The position numbers and the translations under genes were made by a program. A stretch of DNA of 64,000 nucleotides from contig CM017573.1 in assembly GCA_007844125.1 (NCBI GenBank), positions 930,001 through 994,000 on the forward strand. Direction: 5' to 3'. The notes beneath the pieces were generated by a model. The model was not told where the DNA came from. It did no database searches and worked only from the letters and a program-made list of their open reading frames with translations. Source of the stretch: Sinonovacula constricta. Taxonomy: Eukaryota > Mollusca > Bivalvia > Cardiida > Solecurtidae. Positions 1-13,000 of the stretch are shown here, piece by piece. Numbering within the stretch: position 1 is the stretch's first letter; every line of letters starts with the position of its first letter.

Positions 1-270
1 TTTAGCTTGCCATGAACACCTGTAGTCTTATTTAGCTAACCATGAACACCTGGGGTCATATTTAGCTCGCCATGAACACCTGGGGTCATATTTAGCTAGC
101 CATGAATACCTGGGGTCATATTTAGCTCGCCATGAACACCTGACGTCATATTAAGCTTGCCATGAACACCTGGGGTCATATTTAGCTTGCCATGCACACC
201 ATAGGTCATATTTAGCTCGGCATGAACACCTGGGACCATATTTAGCTCGCCATAAACACCTGGGGTCATA

Positions 271-1140
271 TTTAGCTCACCATCCACACCTGGGGTCTTA
301 TAGAGCTCGCCTTGAACACCTGGGGTCATATTTAGCTCACCATCTACACCTAAGGTCATATTTAGCTTGCCTTGAACACCTGGGGTCATATTTAGCTCGC
401 CATGAACACCTGGGGTCATATTTAGCTCACCATGCACACCTGGGGTCAAATTTAGCTTGCCATAAACACCTGGGGTCATATTTAGCTTGCCATGAACACC
501 TGGGGTCTTATTTAGCTTGCCATGAACACATGGGGTCTTATTTAGCTCACCATGAACACCTGGGGTTAAATTTAGCTTGCCATGAACACCTGGGATCATA
601 TTTAGCTCGCCATGAACACCTGGGGTCATATTTAGCTTGCCATGAACACCTGGGGTCATATTTAGCTTGCCATGAACACTGGGGTCATATTTAGCTCGCC
701 ATCCACACCTGGGGTAATATTTAGCTTGCCATGAGCACCTGGGGTCTTATTTAGCTTGATATGCACACCTGGAGTCATATTTAGCTTGCCATGCACACCT
801 GGGGTCATATTTAGCTCGCCATGCACACCTGGGGTCATATTTAGCTCGCCATGAACACCTGGGGCCATATTTAGCTTGCCATCAACACCTAGGGTCTTAT
901 TTAGCTTGCTATAAACACCTGGGGTCATATTTAGCTCGCCACGACCACCTGGGGTCATATTTAGCTCGCCATAAATACCTGGGGTCATATTTAGCTTGCT
1001 ATAAACACCTGGGGCCATATTAAGCTCGCCTTGAACACCTGGGGTCATATTTAGCTTGCCATGAACACCTGGGGCCATAATTAGCTTGCCTTGAACACCT
1101 GGGGTCATATTTAGCTTGCCATGAACACCTGGGTTCTTAT
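271..1140. repeat. Higher-order duplication inside the 30-bp array, copy A
   Basis: This 29-unit block matches 1320-2189 at an offset of 1049 bp, including rare unit variants (TAGAGCTCGCCTTG at 301 and again at 1350) and the same one-base deletion (near 679 and near 1728). The shared deletion shows the block was copied as a unit after the deletion arose. Confidence 0.9.
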
Positions 1141-1319
1141 TTAGCTCGCCATGCACACCTGGGGTCATATTTAGCTCGCCATGAACACCTGGGGTCATAT
1201 TTAGCTCGCCATGAACACCTGGGGTCTTATTTAGCTTGCCATGAACACATGGGGTCTTATTTAGCTCGCCATGAACACCTGGGGTCTTATTTAGCTTGCC
1301 ATGAACACATGGGGTCTTA

Positions 1320-2189
1320 TTTAGCTCACCATCCACACCTGGGGTCTTATAGAGCTCGCCTTGAACACCTGGGGTCATATTTAGCTCACCATCTACACCT
1401 AAGGTCATATTTAGCTTGCCTTGAACACCTGGGGTCATATTTAGCTCGCCATGAACACCTGGGGTCATATTTAGCTCACCATGCACACCTGGGGTCAAAT
1501 TTAGCTTGCCATAAACACCTGGGGTCATATTTAGCTTGCCATGAACACCTGGGGTCTTATTTAGCTTGCCATGAACACATGGGGTCTTATTTAGCTCACC
1601 ATGAACACCTGGGGTTAAATTTAGCTTGCCATGAACACCTGGGATCATATTTAGCTCGCCATGAACACCTGGGGTCATATTTAGCTTGCCATGAACACCT
1701 GGGGTCATATTTAGCTTGCCATGAACACTGGGGTCATATTTAGCTCGCCATCCACACCTGGGGTAATATTTAGCTTGCCATGAGCACCTGGGGTCTTATT
1801 TAGCTTGATATGCACACCTGGAGTCATATTTAGCTTGCCATGCACACCTGGGGTCATATTTAGCTCGCCATGCACACCTGGGGTCATATTTAGCTCGCCA
1901 TGAACACCTGGGGCCATATTTAGCTTGCCATCAACACCTAGGGTCTTATTTAGCTTGCTATAAACACCTGGGGTCATATTTAGCTCGCCACGACCACCTG
2001 GGGTCATATTTAGCTCGCCATAAATACCTGGGGTCATATTTAGCTTGCTATAAACACCTGGGGCCATATTAAGCTCGCCTTGAACACCTGGGGTCATATT
2101 TAGCTTGCCATGAACACCTGGGGCCATAATTAGCTTGCCTTGAACACCTGGGGTCATATTTAGCTTGCCATGAACACCTGGGTTCTTAT
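1320..2189. repeat. Higher-order duplication inside the 30-bp array, copy B
   Basis: Second copy of the 29-unit block at 271-1140. The offset is 35 units minus one base. Beyond 2189 the two copies fall out of register by one unit. Confidence 0.9.
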
Positions 2190-3570
2190 TTAGCTCGCCA
2201 TGAACACCTGGGGTCATATTTAGCTCGCCATGCACACCTGGGGTCATATTTAGCTCGCCATGAACACCTGGGGTCATATTTAGCTTGCCATGAACACCTG
2301 ACGTCATATTAAGCTTGCCATGAACACCTGGGGTCATATTTAGCTCGCCATCCACACCTGGGGTCATATTTAGCTCGCCATGCACACCTGGGGTCTTATT
2401 TAGCTTGCCATGCACACCTAGGGTCATATTAAGCTCACCATGCACACCTGGGGTCATATTTAGCTCGCCTTGAACACCTGGGGTCATATTTAGCTCGCCA
2501 TGAACACCTGAGGTCATATTTAGTTCACCATCCACACCTGGGGTCAAATTTAGCTCGCCATAAACACCTGGGGTCATATTTAGCTTGCCATGAACACCTG
2601 GGTTCTTATTTAGCTTGCCATGAACACATGGGGCTTATTTAGCTCACCATGAACACCTAGGGTCAAATTTAGCTTGCCATGAACACCTGGGGTCTTATTT
2701 AGCTCGCCATGAACACCTGGAGTCTTATTTGGCTCGCCATGAACACCTTGGGTAATATTTAGCTTTCCATGAACACCTGGGGTCTTATTTAGCTTGCCAT
2801 GCACACCTGGGGTCATATTTAGCTTGCCATGCACACCTGGGGTCATATTTAGCTTGCCATGCACACCTGGGGTCATATTTAGCTCGCCATGAACACCTGG
2901 GGTCATATTTAGCTCGCCATGAACACCTGGGGTCATATTTAGCTTGCCATGAACACCTGGGGTCTTATTTAGCTCGCCATTAACACCTGGGGTCATATTT
3001 AGCTCGCCATGAACACCTGGGGTCATATTTAGCTTGCAATGAACACCTGGGGTCTTATTTAGATCGCCATTAACACCTGGGGTCATATTTAGCTCGCCAT
3101 GAACACCTGGGGTCATATTTAGCTCTCCATGCATACCTGGGGTCATATTTAGCTCGCCATGCACACCTGGGGTCATATTTAGCTCGCCATGCACACCTGG
3201 GGTCATATAAAGCTCGCCATGAACACCTGGGGTCTTATTTAGCTTGCCATGAACACCTGGGGTCATATTTAGCTTGCCATCAATACCTGGGGTCTTATTT
3301 AGCTCGCCACGAACACCTGGGGTCATATTTAGCTCGCCATGCACACCTGGGGTCATATTTAGCTTGCCATAAACACCTGGGGCCATATTTAGCTCGCCTT
3401 GAACACCTGGGGTCATATTTAGCTTGCCATGAATACCTGGGGTCATATTTAGCTCGCCTTGAACACCTGGGGTCATATTTAGCTTGCCATGAACACCTGG
3501 GGCCATATTTAGCTCGCCATGCACACCTGGGGTCATATTTAGCTCGCCATGAACACCTGGGGTCATATTT

Positions 3571-3947
3571 AAGAATCTTAGCTATTATTTCTTACATAAA
3601 CTTTTTTTCAATTTTTAAAAACACTTATTCATTTCTTAGATTAAAAGTTTTTATGAACAAAATGTAAGAAATATTCTTAAATCTTAGATTATTTTTTTTA
3701 ATTTATGGAAACTTCTTTGTTTACATCATAAAAAACCCTAAGATTCTCTATGACTATGACATGATACTACACACAGTCATTATGATCACCCTTTACTTTT
3801 ACCACACCATCAGGGTGGGGTATGTTTATCGTGGTAAATGGTGTTTGTAGCAAGTAATCTTCTTGAAGAAGAAATTCTGGTCTTGAGCAAAATCTAAACT
3901 CTAACTAGCAAAACATGTCTTGTATTAGGTATGGGACTTGAACTTAC
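3571..3947. other. Intron sequence between array and ORP exon 7
   Basis: A/T-rich sequence with no open frame, splice-bounded exon or repeat I can recognise. It begins right where the minisatellite loses its register. Confidence 0.6.
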
Positions 3948-4039
3948 ATCCATAGAGCTGTCGTTGGTCACTGGAAAATTTTTTAGAGCCTCTAAGTCCT
4001 TGTTCAGTTCATATAGAAGATTCTGGGCTTCACTTAAAG
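3948..4039 (-). CDS. OSBPL3/6/7-like: ORP exon 7 (residues 268-298, coiled-coil linker)
   Basis: Acceptor ctatttcag|CT, donor GAT|gtaagt, 92 bp, restoring phase 0. It encodes LSEAQNLLYELNKDLEALKNF, a likely short coiled coil, then NDSSMD. No further exon is visible between here and position 1. Confidence 0.87.
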
Positions 4040-7000
4040 CTGAAATAGATTTAAAAAAAACATTTAAATTTTTGGCAATAAATTTAAGAATACATTTTTC
4101 ATTTAATAGCAATTCTAGTGAAAATTGTTATACATAATGTCAATACAAAGTTACTTCTTGCCATTATCTTCAATAGGCATTCATGCAAAATAATCAAAAA
4201 TGTGTCATAAATGTCGCCTCTATTGTGTCCACAAGTTTGTTCTGCAATTTGACCTTATGACCTACTTTTTGGCCCCACGTGACCCAGTTAAGAACTCATC
4301 CAAGATTTCATGCAGACAAACAATCTGGCCAGGTTTAGTGAAGATTGAACCATAAATAAGCCACTAGTGTGTTCACACTTTCTTTTCTCAGATTGGATCT
4401 AGTGATCTACTTTTTGACCCCTCTTGACCCAGATTCAAACTCATCCAAGATTTCATGCAGGCAAACAATCTGACCAAATCTGGTGAAGACTGGGTCATAA
4501 ATATGGCCTGTAGCATTTTTCACTAAAATTTGACCTAGTGAACTAGTTTTTGATCCCTTGTGACCCAGTTACAAACTCATCCATGATTTCTTGTAGACAA
4601 CATTCTCACCGAGCTTGGTGAAGATTGGATGAAAACTGTAGCCTCTAGCACATTCACAAGTAAACTGTTGATGCCACATGCTGGGTATCAGAAAAGTTAA
4701 CATAAAAAAAACAATAAAATCAATTTACTGTTGACTAAACTTCTATGAACATATATATCATTGTTATAATCTAGTGTTGGAACAAAAGATCTTCAGTGAT
4801 TGCTTCTTCATAATTTCAGTTTTGTCAGTTTCGTTTGACAGGTGCTTCAGCTTGACAGATAATACTGGCAATTTTTGAGTATATTTCTGGCAGAACATTG
4901 CCTCATTCACAAATGTTAAAAGTAGGATTAAATATATTTCTAATTATTACATAGTACTTAAATGTAAACACTTTTTTGTGTGAAAGACACTGTGAAACAT
5001 TTCATCGTTTGTTTTAAATATTTGCCACATATACCTATTATTGCTGGTACCAGCAGGATCTTTCCATGGTATATCCATTCGCTCCTAAATCTGTCAATTT
5101 TGATAAATCCTTACTTTGTTGTTAATCATTGGGTATATTTCTTAGTTTAGTCTGAATTAATGCCTCCTACATAGGGTTTTATCTTACCTTTGTTACAATG
5201 TTCAAAGCCATGAGAGTCCAGCAACCAGGTTGCCACTCTCTCTTGACCCTTCAAACTTGGATGTCTACTCAATTCTCGCTTCAATGAGTTGCTCCTAGCC
5301 TTCTCTGGCAGATTCATATCTGTAAGCAATGATAATATTTGTGTTACTATGAAACGTCAGACTTGTAAGCATGGGATAAATGTAAAAACTGTTTTAGGCC
5401 AGATTTTTGCTAAGTAATTAAAACATGATATGCAAAGAAATGGTTCTTTTCTTTGCAGTTAAGTGTACATACTAAATCCAGATTTAAATACAATATTGAT
5501 ATAAACCAGACAACCTACTTAACCACATACTGAGTACAATTAGGGTTACAGTATGAGATGGTAGTAGTATATTGAGTATAATATTAGTTCAACTACACAA
5601 CCTTTCAAACCACAAGTTCAGTACAATTATGGTTTAACTACACAACATACTACACCCAGAGTTAAATATAATATTGTTTTAACTAGATAACATATTTAAC
5701 ATTTTATTAAGTACAAATATGGTTTAACTACACAACATACTACAATCAGAGTTGAGTAAAATAAGGGTTTAACTTAACATCCGAATAAACCAAGAGTTCA
5801 TGACAACAGTCAACCAAACCCCCCAAATTAATATATTAATGGTTGAACCACACATTCTTTTTAACCCTAAATTTAGAACATTTGTGAGTCAACTTACTTG
5901 CAACAACTGGTGGCATGAGATTTTCTTCTAGAGTGGGTAGCTCTGTGAAGCGGGGTGAGTCCTTCGTACCATAGGCTATCTCATGTTGTCTGTACAAACG
6001 ATGGTGTCGTAACTTGGCCAACCATTCATCAAACATATTCTTAATCTAAAATTATAAAAATTTAAAACTTGGCTAACAAATTGTCAAATGTTGGAATTGA
6101 AATAATAAAATTTCAAACTTATTTAACAAGCAGAGAGTGGGGAGGGAATGACAGGGATCCCCAAGTAAAAGTTTGTTTGTTGGTGCAATCCATCTTAGTT
6201 ACCATGGAAATGTTGGGAGCCCAGCCTCTAGTGTATGCTACCAAGAAGGCATCCAGTTAATGTCACTGCAATGCAGGATAGTAAACCCTAACTGGCAGTT
6301 ATTGAAGATGGGGCTGATTGACCTACCAGTTCCACCATCTGGAGGTATTCAGAGTGTAAAAGGAAGTGAAACACCTGTGATGGATGATCACTTGGAAGAT
6401 GACATACACTTTATTCATTTATTGGGTCCTGTTTTCCACCACCAGCTTTACCGTAATAGAAATTAAACTACAAATACAAAGCTAGTATTTATATATTATC
6501 TAGTTTTTATTTGTTACATCACACCAACACAATTATTGTCATATTAGTGACGTCCAGCTAATGACTGGATGAGGAAAACTATAGACTGGGTAGAATTACT
6601 TGCGCACTGCAGGTTTCCTGGAACAACTTTCCTTCATGTATGTTCTAACCCTGAAATTGACTTGAACCCATGACGTTATAGCCTTAAGAGTTACAAGTTG
6701 GTGACTCTAACCATTTGGCCGAGGGCGCCCTTATTATTTAGATATTTCAATCATTTCGTTTGTAAACAGTGGTACACTGCAGAGCTTTATAAATAGCAGA
6801 AGACAGTGACTGCAAGACTGCTCAAAATCAATATTTAAAATTATTGTGGCAATATCACAACATTACCATGGAAAATAAGCTTTCATTTAGTTTTAGTGTC
6901 ACATTTTGATAAAAAACACCATGCCATTTATTTTAATACTGGCAATAAATGTGGCAGAAATTTAATTAACAAGACATGTTTCTGATTTAACCCATACCTT

Positions 7001-10000
7001 GGTACGTTTGTTTATAATCAAGAAATATTCATCGTCATCTTCTTACATCTACAAACAAGGTGCCTAAACATATTGCTACAGATTAAGCAGCAAACTGTAC
7101 AGATTCTGATCGGACAAGCCACAGCAGGATTCTGATTTTTCTGGATCTACACTATTTACCTAGGCTACATAAATATCTGCTCAGCAAGCTAAGGGTTAAA
7201 AGCTTGGTAGCATTATAATTCTAAACAGCCTTGCACCAATTGTTCATACTTTAGCCAGTCAACTGCTTGAAGCTGTCTGGTCAGGATCTGCAGAGTTTGT
7301 TGGAGAGTAGATTTTATATATCGCATTTAATGGCACACCAACACTTAATATGTCATAAAGTGCTGATGTTGCAGAGTGTTCAGCAATATAAAGTGTTATC
7401 TACATTTGTAGTTGTAAGAACCAAATCATTGTATTGTAGCTTGCATATATTAAACCATAGCTTGATAAGGGATGAAATATACCCAGGCTGGTACATGGAA
7501 GCCCATTATACCTCTGAACCAACATTGAAGTCTTATAGAAGAATGTAAGCCACAAGAAATAATGGCATGTAAGTTTAGCCCATAAACACATTTGACAATA
7601 CTTGTTCCTGTTTTGTCTTTCGCAGAAGGTGGGCACCCAAGGCTGATTAATTAGTGTCATGACATAACTAACTTTTCAGCCCTTTAATGCGAGGGTTAAA
7701 GTCCTTGCTAGGTAAAGATCTTTCATGTGAGAAGGTCTTCTAGCTGACATACTGCATCAGTGGTACTACTCAGGAACATATCTGGAGTTTTCCTCCAAAT
7801 ATAATAAGCTGGATGTCACTAAAAAGAATATAAATGTGTTAAATGATGAATGATATAACAAAAAAGAAAAAATTAAACAATTATTTCAGAAACAGGGGAA
7901 TAAAATTGCTTTAGTTGTTTTAGTTTGAGGATTAATAAATCCACTTAATAAAATTTCTGGAATATGGACACAGTATAAACTAGGCAGTTTACCTTAATAT
8001 GGTACACCAGGTCCTCTGAGTCAATATCAATGCGACGATGGTGTCTCTTAAATGCCAGCACCGACAGTCCTGTATCTATCACACCATGGTACTTTCCTTT
8101 CTGGATCTACAATACATGTCATGATCATTGATGAGTGGAACAAAGATCTAATGGTCTTCATAACAAAAGAGCCCAGATGGCTGGATGGCTCACCTGAGGA
8201 CCCCAGCCTTCAGTGTGCTCTAAAGATGACATCTGTCAGTTTGCATGAATCAAATACATGTAATCATTTCTTACAACCTGTTTGGCAGAATTCAGGCATA
8301 ATTTTTGCATAAACTTATTCTTAAGTCCAAGTAAGTAAAATTTTGAACACTACCTTAATTGTTAGATGGTACAGATTATAAAATAATAGCATTAAATGTT
8401 TTTTTGTTTTGTATGTTCTTGACCATTGCAGTGACCATTTATGATTACGTCCAGCTTTTTGGTGGCAGAAGACCCCCCCAGACACATGTCTGGGTAGAAC
8501 CACCGGCACATCACAAGTCTGCTGTAAGACCTTCCCACTTAAAGTCCTTTGTCCCAAATGGGACTCGAACCCATGCAGTGTGAGGCTAAACAGACAGAGG
8601 AATTAAAAATTGGTGATTCAGCACCTACACCGCATGTTTCTTTCTAAATCTATAAATATGCACAATGGGGATTTCTGCTGAAAGTAGTTATTGAGGTCAA
8701 GTTGCCGGACTGATGATGCAACATGATTTCAATAGTGATGGCAGGGTTTTCTTTGCTTAACAAACTTGGTGTTATGCTTCAATTTTCATGTAGATGTAAG
8801 CCATCTATACACAGCATTATGTAGAATCTCTCCAGGTTACACAAATTTAATAGGTTATTTGCAGAAAGAAATTAGTCCTAAACCACATTAACATCTAATT
8901 GCATCGAGTGGTTTAGGAAGGTTCATAAATTATCAATACTCACATCACTTGGTGATTTTCCATAGTACAAGATTCCTTTCTCTAGAACAAAGTATCTCTG
9001 AAAAGAATAGAAAAGTTAAACTATGAGTGAAAACTTAAATTCGATCTAATTGAAGACTTTATCTGTACATGATGTTCAAATTGAATGTGTCTTAATCCAT
9101 CTTCCTGTTTTTCTAAAGAGTTAGTCTCTAAACTAGCTACAGACCTATAATACATGAAAATAGGTTGTAATGACTGTGCACATGATGGTTAGAAACCTAA
9201 CTAAAACCAAAGGCTACTGCTAAAAATATCTGGATGTAAATGCCAGCAATAACACTTATCCATGTCATTTGACTTGAGATCATAATGTGTATGCCAATAA
9301 ATATGGCATAAAAATTCTTTCTCTACAAACAGGTTCTGGCTTGCTGCAGTAATATTTAGCATTATTTTTGGTCGTAAAAAAATGCAAGACATTATTTTTG
9401 GATTTGAAATAAGCAGCAAAATGTGAATGATAGTCAATAAATTGATATCCTGCTGATGTTGGTAGAGAAAGGCTACATGTATAGATAAATGTCTGGGTAG
9501 AACCACTGGCACCATACAGCTTAGCTGAAGGACTTTAATCTTTTAAAGTAAAGCCTTGACTTCAATATCAAGTCCTATCAAGTAAAATATCACACCTACA
9601 TGTACATTATTGTGTTAATATGTAAATTATTCAGTTAATATGATTTTGTTTTTATAATAAGACTTTGTGCTTAATGTTGTAATAGTATCTTTTGATCTTT
9701 TTTCATGTAACACTTTTAATGAGAATATTCATAAAATAAAAGACAAAAAACAACTTGCTTTAAAGTCTCAAACCATAATTTATCTGTAAGTCTTTGTGAT
9801 CTACTGCAGGAGTTCTACCAATGCACTATTTTTCTTTGTGATTTTCACATTTGCAGTCAACTATAAATAAAGCATATTCCCCATTCTGCCTTCTCTATTC
9901 TGAGTTATAAGAAACTGCTGAAAGTGAACACATTATCATATTGTGTTTGTACGTATGTGTATATCGATAAGTTATAACTATAGTCCTTATTGTGATGTCT

Positions 10001-13000
10001 TTCTGTTATTGGTGCTGGAAGATCACAGAATATTGTCTATGTTGAGCTTCTGGTCAGCCTTACATGGAAACACTAAATACATGTATATGTAGTGAGGGTC
10101 TGGGTGGAACAGATGAGAACTATGAGATATATGAGATTTCCCCACTAAACCATTTATTCTCATATGATGCCATTATCACACAAATGACATGCACTGCCAG
10201 CCCCATGTAAAGTCAATGCCCATACTTGAGTGTATACTTAATGACTTAATGCAACCAGAAATATCCAGAAATGTCTGTGTATAAATAAAGTTGCAGCAGT
10301 TAACTAGAAATGTTACAGACAGAACATTAGAAACCAGGCAGACCTATGAGGTCTTTAGTTTCAACATCAGCAGACTAGAAAATGATTCCATAGTTTTGTG
10401 TGTGTTCTTGTTTGTTTGACAAGACTAAAGGTTGTATGGCCAAGTGGTTTTGTTGTAATACATTGGATTCTTTATTGGGTTGACTCAGATTTTAGTTTAT
10501 AATAAGACAATAAGCTTAACAATGCTCCAGGTAGAAACTAAGTACTGGTTGAGAAGGAACTCAAGTAAGAGACAAGACATAGACACAATAAAGTTCAAGG
10601 AGGTCTTACAGTGATTAAGTGAATCTAGACATTTGTCCGGTATCTCCTTTCAAGAACAATCCCTGGCTATCACCTTAGTTTTTTTAAAAACATGGCAGCA
10701 GCATAATTATGGTCATTAAAACAATGTCAAGGTTATATATTTCTTGAAAGAACATCTCTGATAAATGTCTCAGTAAAACCTGCCATACATCACAGGTCAG
10801 CCAGAAAACCTCTGCTTTTTGCCCCAGTTTAAGATTTGAACATGGAAGGCGCACAGCTGAGTTAAATAATTAATCTACTCTTTCAAGTCAGCGAATGGGG
10901 TCTGAAATCTACATCCTAATTTGTGTTATTGTGGCTCCTTGCTAGTCTGTCTCAGGCTTCCTCAATCAAGACTTAACCTTTCAACTCACCTTATGCCAGC
11001 CTTTCATTGGCCATCTTTTTCTCTTGGACAAATAGCCCTGATATTTCTCTGGCATCAGTTCACACTTCTGTCCATCCTTCAGACCCTCTACTATCTCCCA
11101 CTCTGACCGTGATCTCGACTTACGGCTCCTCCTACCTTTGCCAGAGGGTGTGACCTTGGAGCTCTGGCTTAGGGAGTCAGGAGCTAATTTGTTAGAATTA
11201 GTCTCCGCAACTTGGGTGTTAGTCACACCCACTGATGAGCTGCCATCACTTTCCCCATCCTGAAAAAACAAACAAAAAGAAGGGAATAAAGGGAATGAAA
11301 ACTTCTATTGCACTCTCTAATACATTACAACCCACACGTTTTTGTTGGCACTGGGGCTTTATTTTCTACATATTGTCCTTTAAAGAAGGTTGACTGGGTT
11401 TTCTTACAAAGATCATGGATGTTGAATTAGATTTATATTTAAGCTACATCATACTGACTCAATTATGGTCATATTGCTGACATTCAGCTATTATCAGCAG
11501 AGAAAGACCCCAGACAAATGCCTAGGTAGAACCAATGGCAAAACTCAGGTCAAAGAAAATACCTGCTCACATAAAAACTGCAGTGGATACTAAATCCTAG
11601 ATAGCCAATTTCTAAGACGGTATTATAAGTCCGAAAATCTTAACCACTGAGCCATGGTTGGCCCTAAAAAAATAACCATAGCTGTGTCAATGTGACTATA
11701 AATAATAAATGATAAACTCTAACCATAACTGTGTCTATGTGACTTTATAAATTATAAATGATAAACTCTAACCATAACTGTGTCTATGTGACTTTATAAA
11801 TAATAAATGATAAACTCTAACCATAACTGTGTCCATGTGACTTTATAAATAATAAATGATAAACTCTAACCATAACTGTGTCCATGTGACTTTATAAATA
11901 ATAAATGATAAACTCTAACCATAACTGTGTCTATGTGACTTTATAAATTATAAATGATAAACTCTAACCATAACTGTGTCCATGTGACTTTATAAACAAT
12001 AAATGATAAACTCTAACCATAACTGTGTCCATGTGACTTTATTAATAATAAATGATAAACTCTAACCATTACTGTGTCTATGTGACTTTATAAATAATAA
12101 ATGATAAACTCTAACCATAACTGTGTCCATTTTATTTTATAAATAATAAATGATAAACTCTAACCATAACTGTCCATGTGACAATATTAATAATAAATGA
12201 TAAACTCTTTAAAGGTGGTATCTAACAGTTTGCCTACTTTCAACAGTATCTCAATTTATAGGCGCTAAATCTTGTTGATCAGTTCTAAAAATGTTCATTC
12301 TTTTTAAAGCTATAAATAAGAACACTTGGGACTCTGGCTAAAAAAAGACCATAACGTCAGAGTTCCGGTTAAAAAAAAAATAAACATCAGAGCGGATGAT
12401 GTGAATGAGCTAAAACATGAATGGTCATGTGGTCACTAAGTTAAAAAATAGCTAACTGTGCAGTGTGGCTCAGATAGGAAATACATTTCTGTAATGATGA
12501 TTGTGTTGTTATGTTTCACTTTCCACACAGGTGTAGGACAACAATAAACAGCACTTTGCAACATCTGTTCAGGTAGCAATAGTTCTTGTTGTTTAAAGAA
12601 AATAATTTTGGTCCAAGCTGTCGGATACCACCTTTAACTTGAAGGACCTGTTCTGAGTAAGTTGTAGATGGTATCTAACAGTTTGTCTATAACTTATACA
12701 TGTACCAACATCTCATCCCTGTTCTGTAGAATGTGTTCATAATTGCTGCATAAATTATACTTTACTTTAAGTAATGGCTGTTTGTAAGTCATGTAAATGT
12801 GATCTCAAAAGTAAGTGGTCCATGGTTTTCTGTTTTAAAAATAAGTAATTGTTGCTCGAATAGGAAATATATTTTTTTTAATGATAAGTGGAGTAGTTTC
12901 CTTTACTTTTCATTTGGAGTGGGTGGGGGAAGGGGAGGCACCAGTAAACAGCTTTTCACAGGATAGTTTCATTATTAACAAGAATTTATTAACTTAAATT

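Larger units (their letters stand above)
1..3570. repeat. 30-bp minisatellite array (about 119 units)
   Basis: Near-continuous tandem array of a 30-bp unit of the form TTTAGCTYGCCATGAACACC + TGGGGTCATA, running off the left edge. Because 30 is divisible by 3, the minus strand reads as a 10-residue repeat (consensus MTPGVHGKLN/GELN) with no stops for hundreds of codons. The frame is broken by single-base deletions, for example near 679, 1728 and 2634. Variation between units is mostly single substitutions (CTC/CTT, GAAC/GCAC, TCATA/TCTTA). The array follows ORP exon 7 in the sense direction and that exon ends in an intact donor, so I infer the array lies in an intron. I do not call it coding. 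Confidence 0.97.

Noticed and set aside
96..3566. Four long minus-strand frames encoding 10-residue repeats
   Set aside because: They exist because the 30-bp unit is a multiple of three; frames are broken by one-base deletions shared between duplicated blocks, and there are no splice or start contexts or known domain.
1..3570. CRISPR array
   Set aside because: Direct tandem repeats without unique spacers, in clearly intron-bearing eukaryotic sequence.
5836..5897. Extension of the ORP exon 5 frame past 5898
   Set aside because: The donor GCAA|gtaagt and the phase match with exon 6 show this part is intron; the residues beyond have no family similarity.
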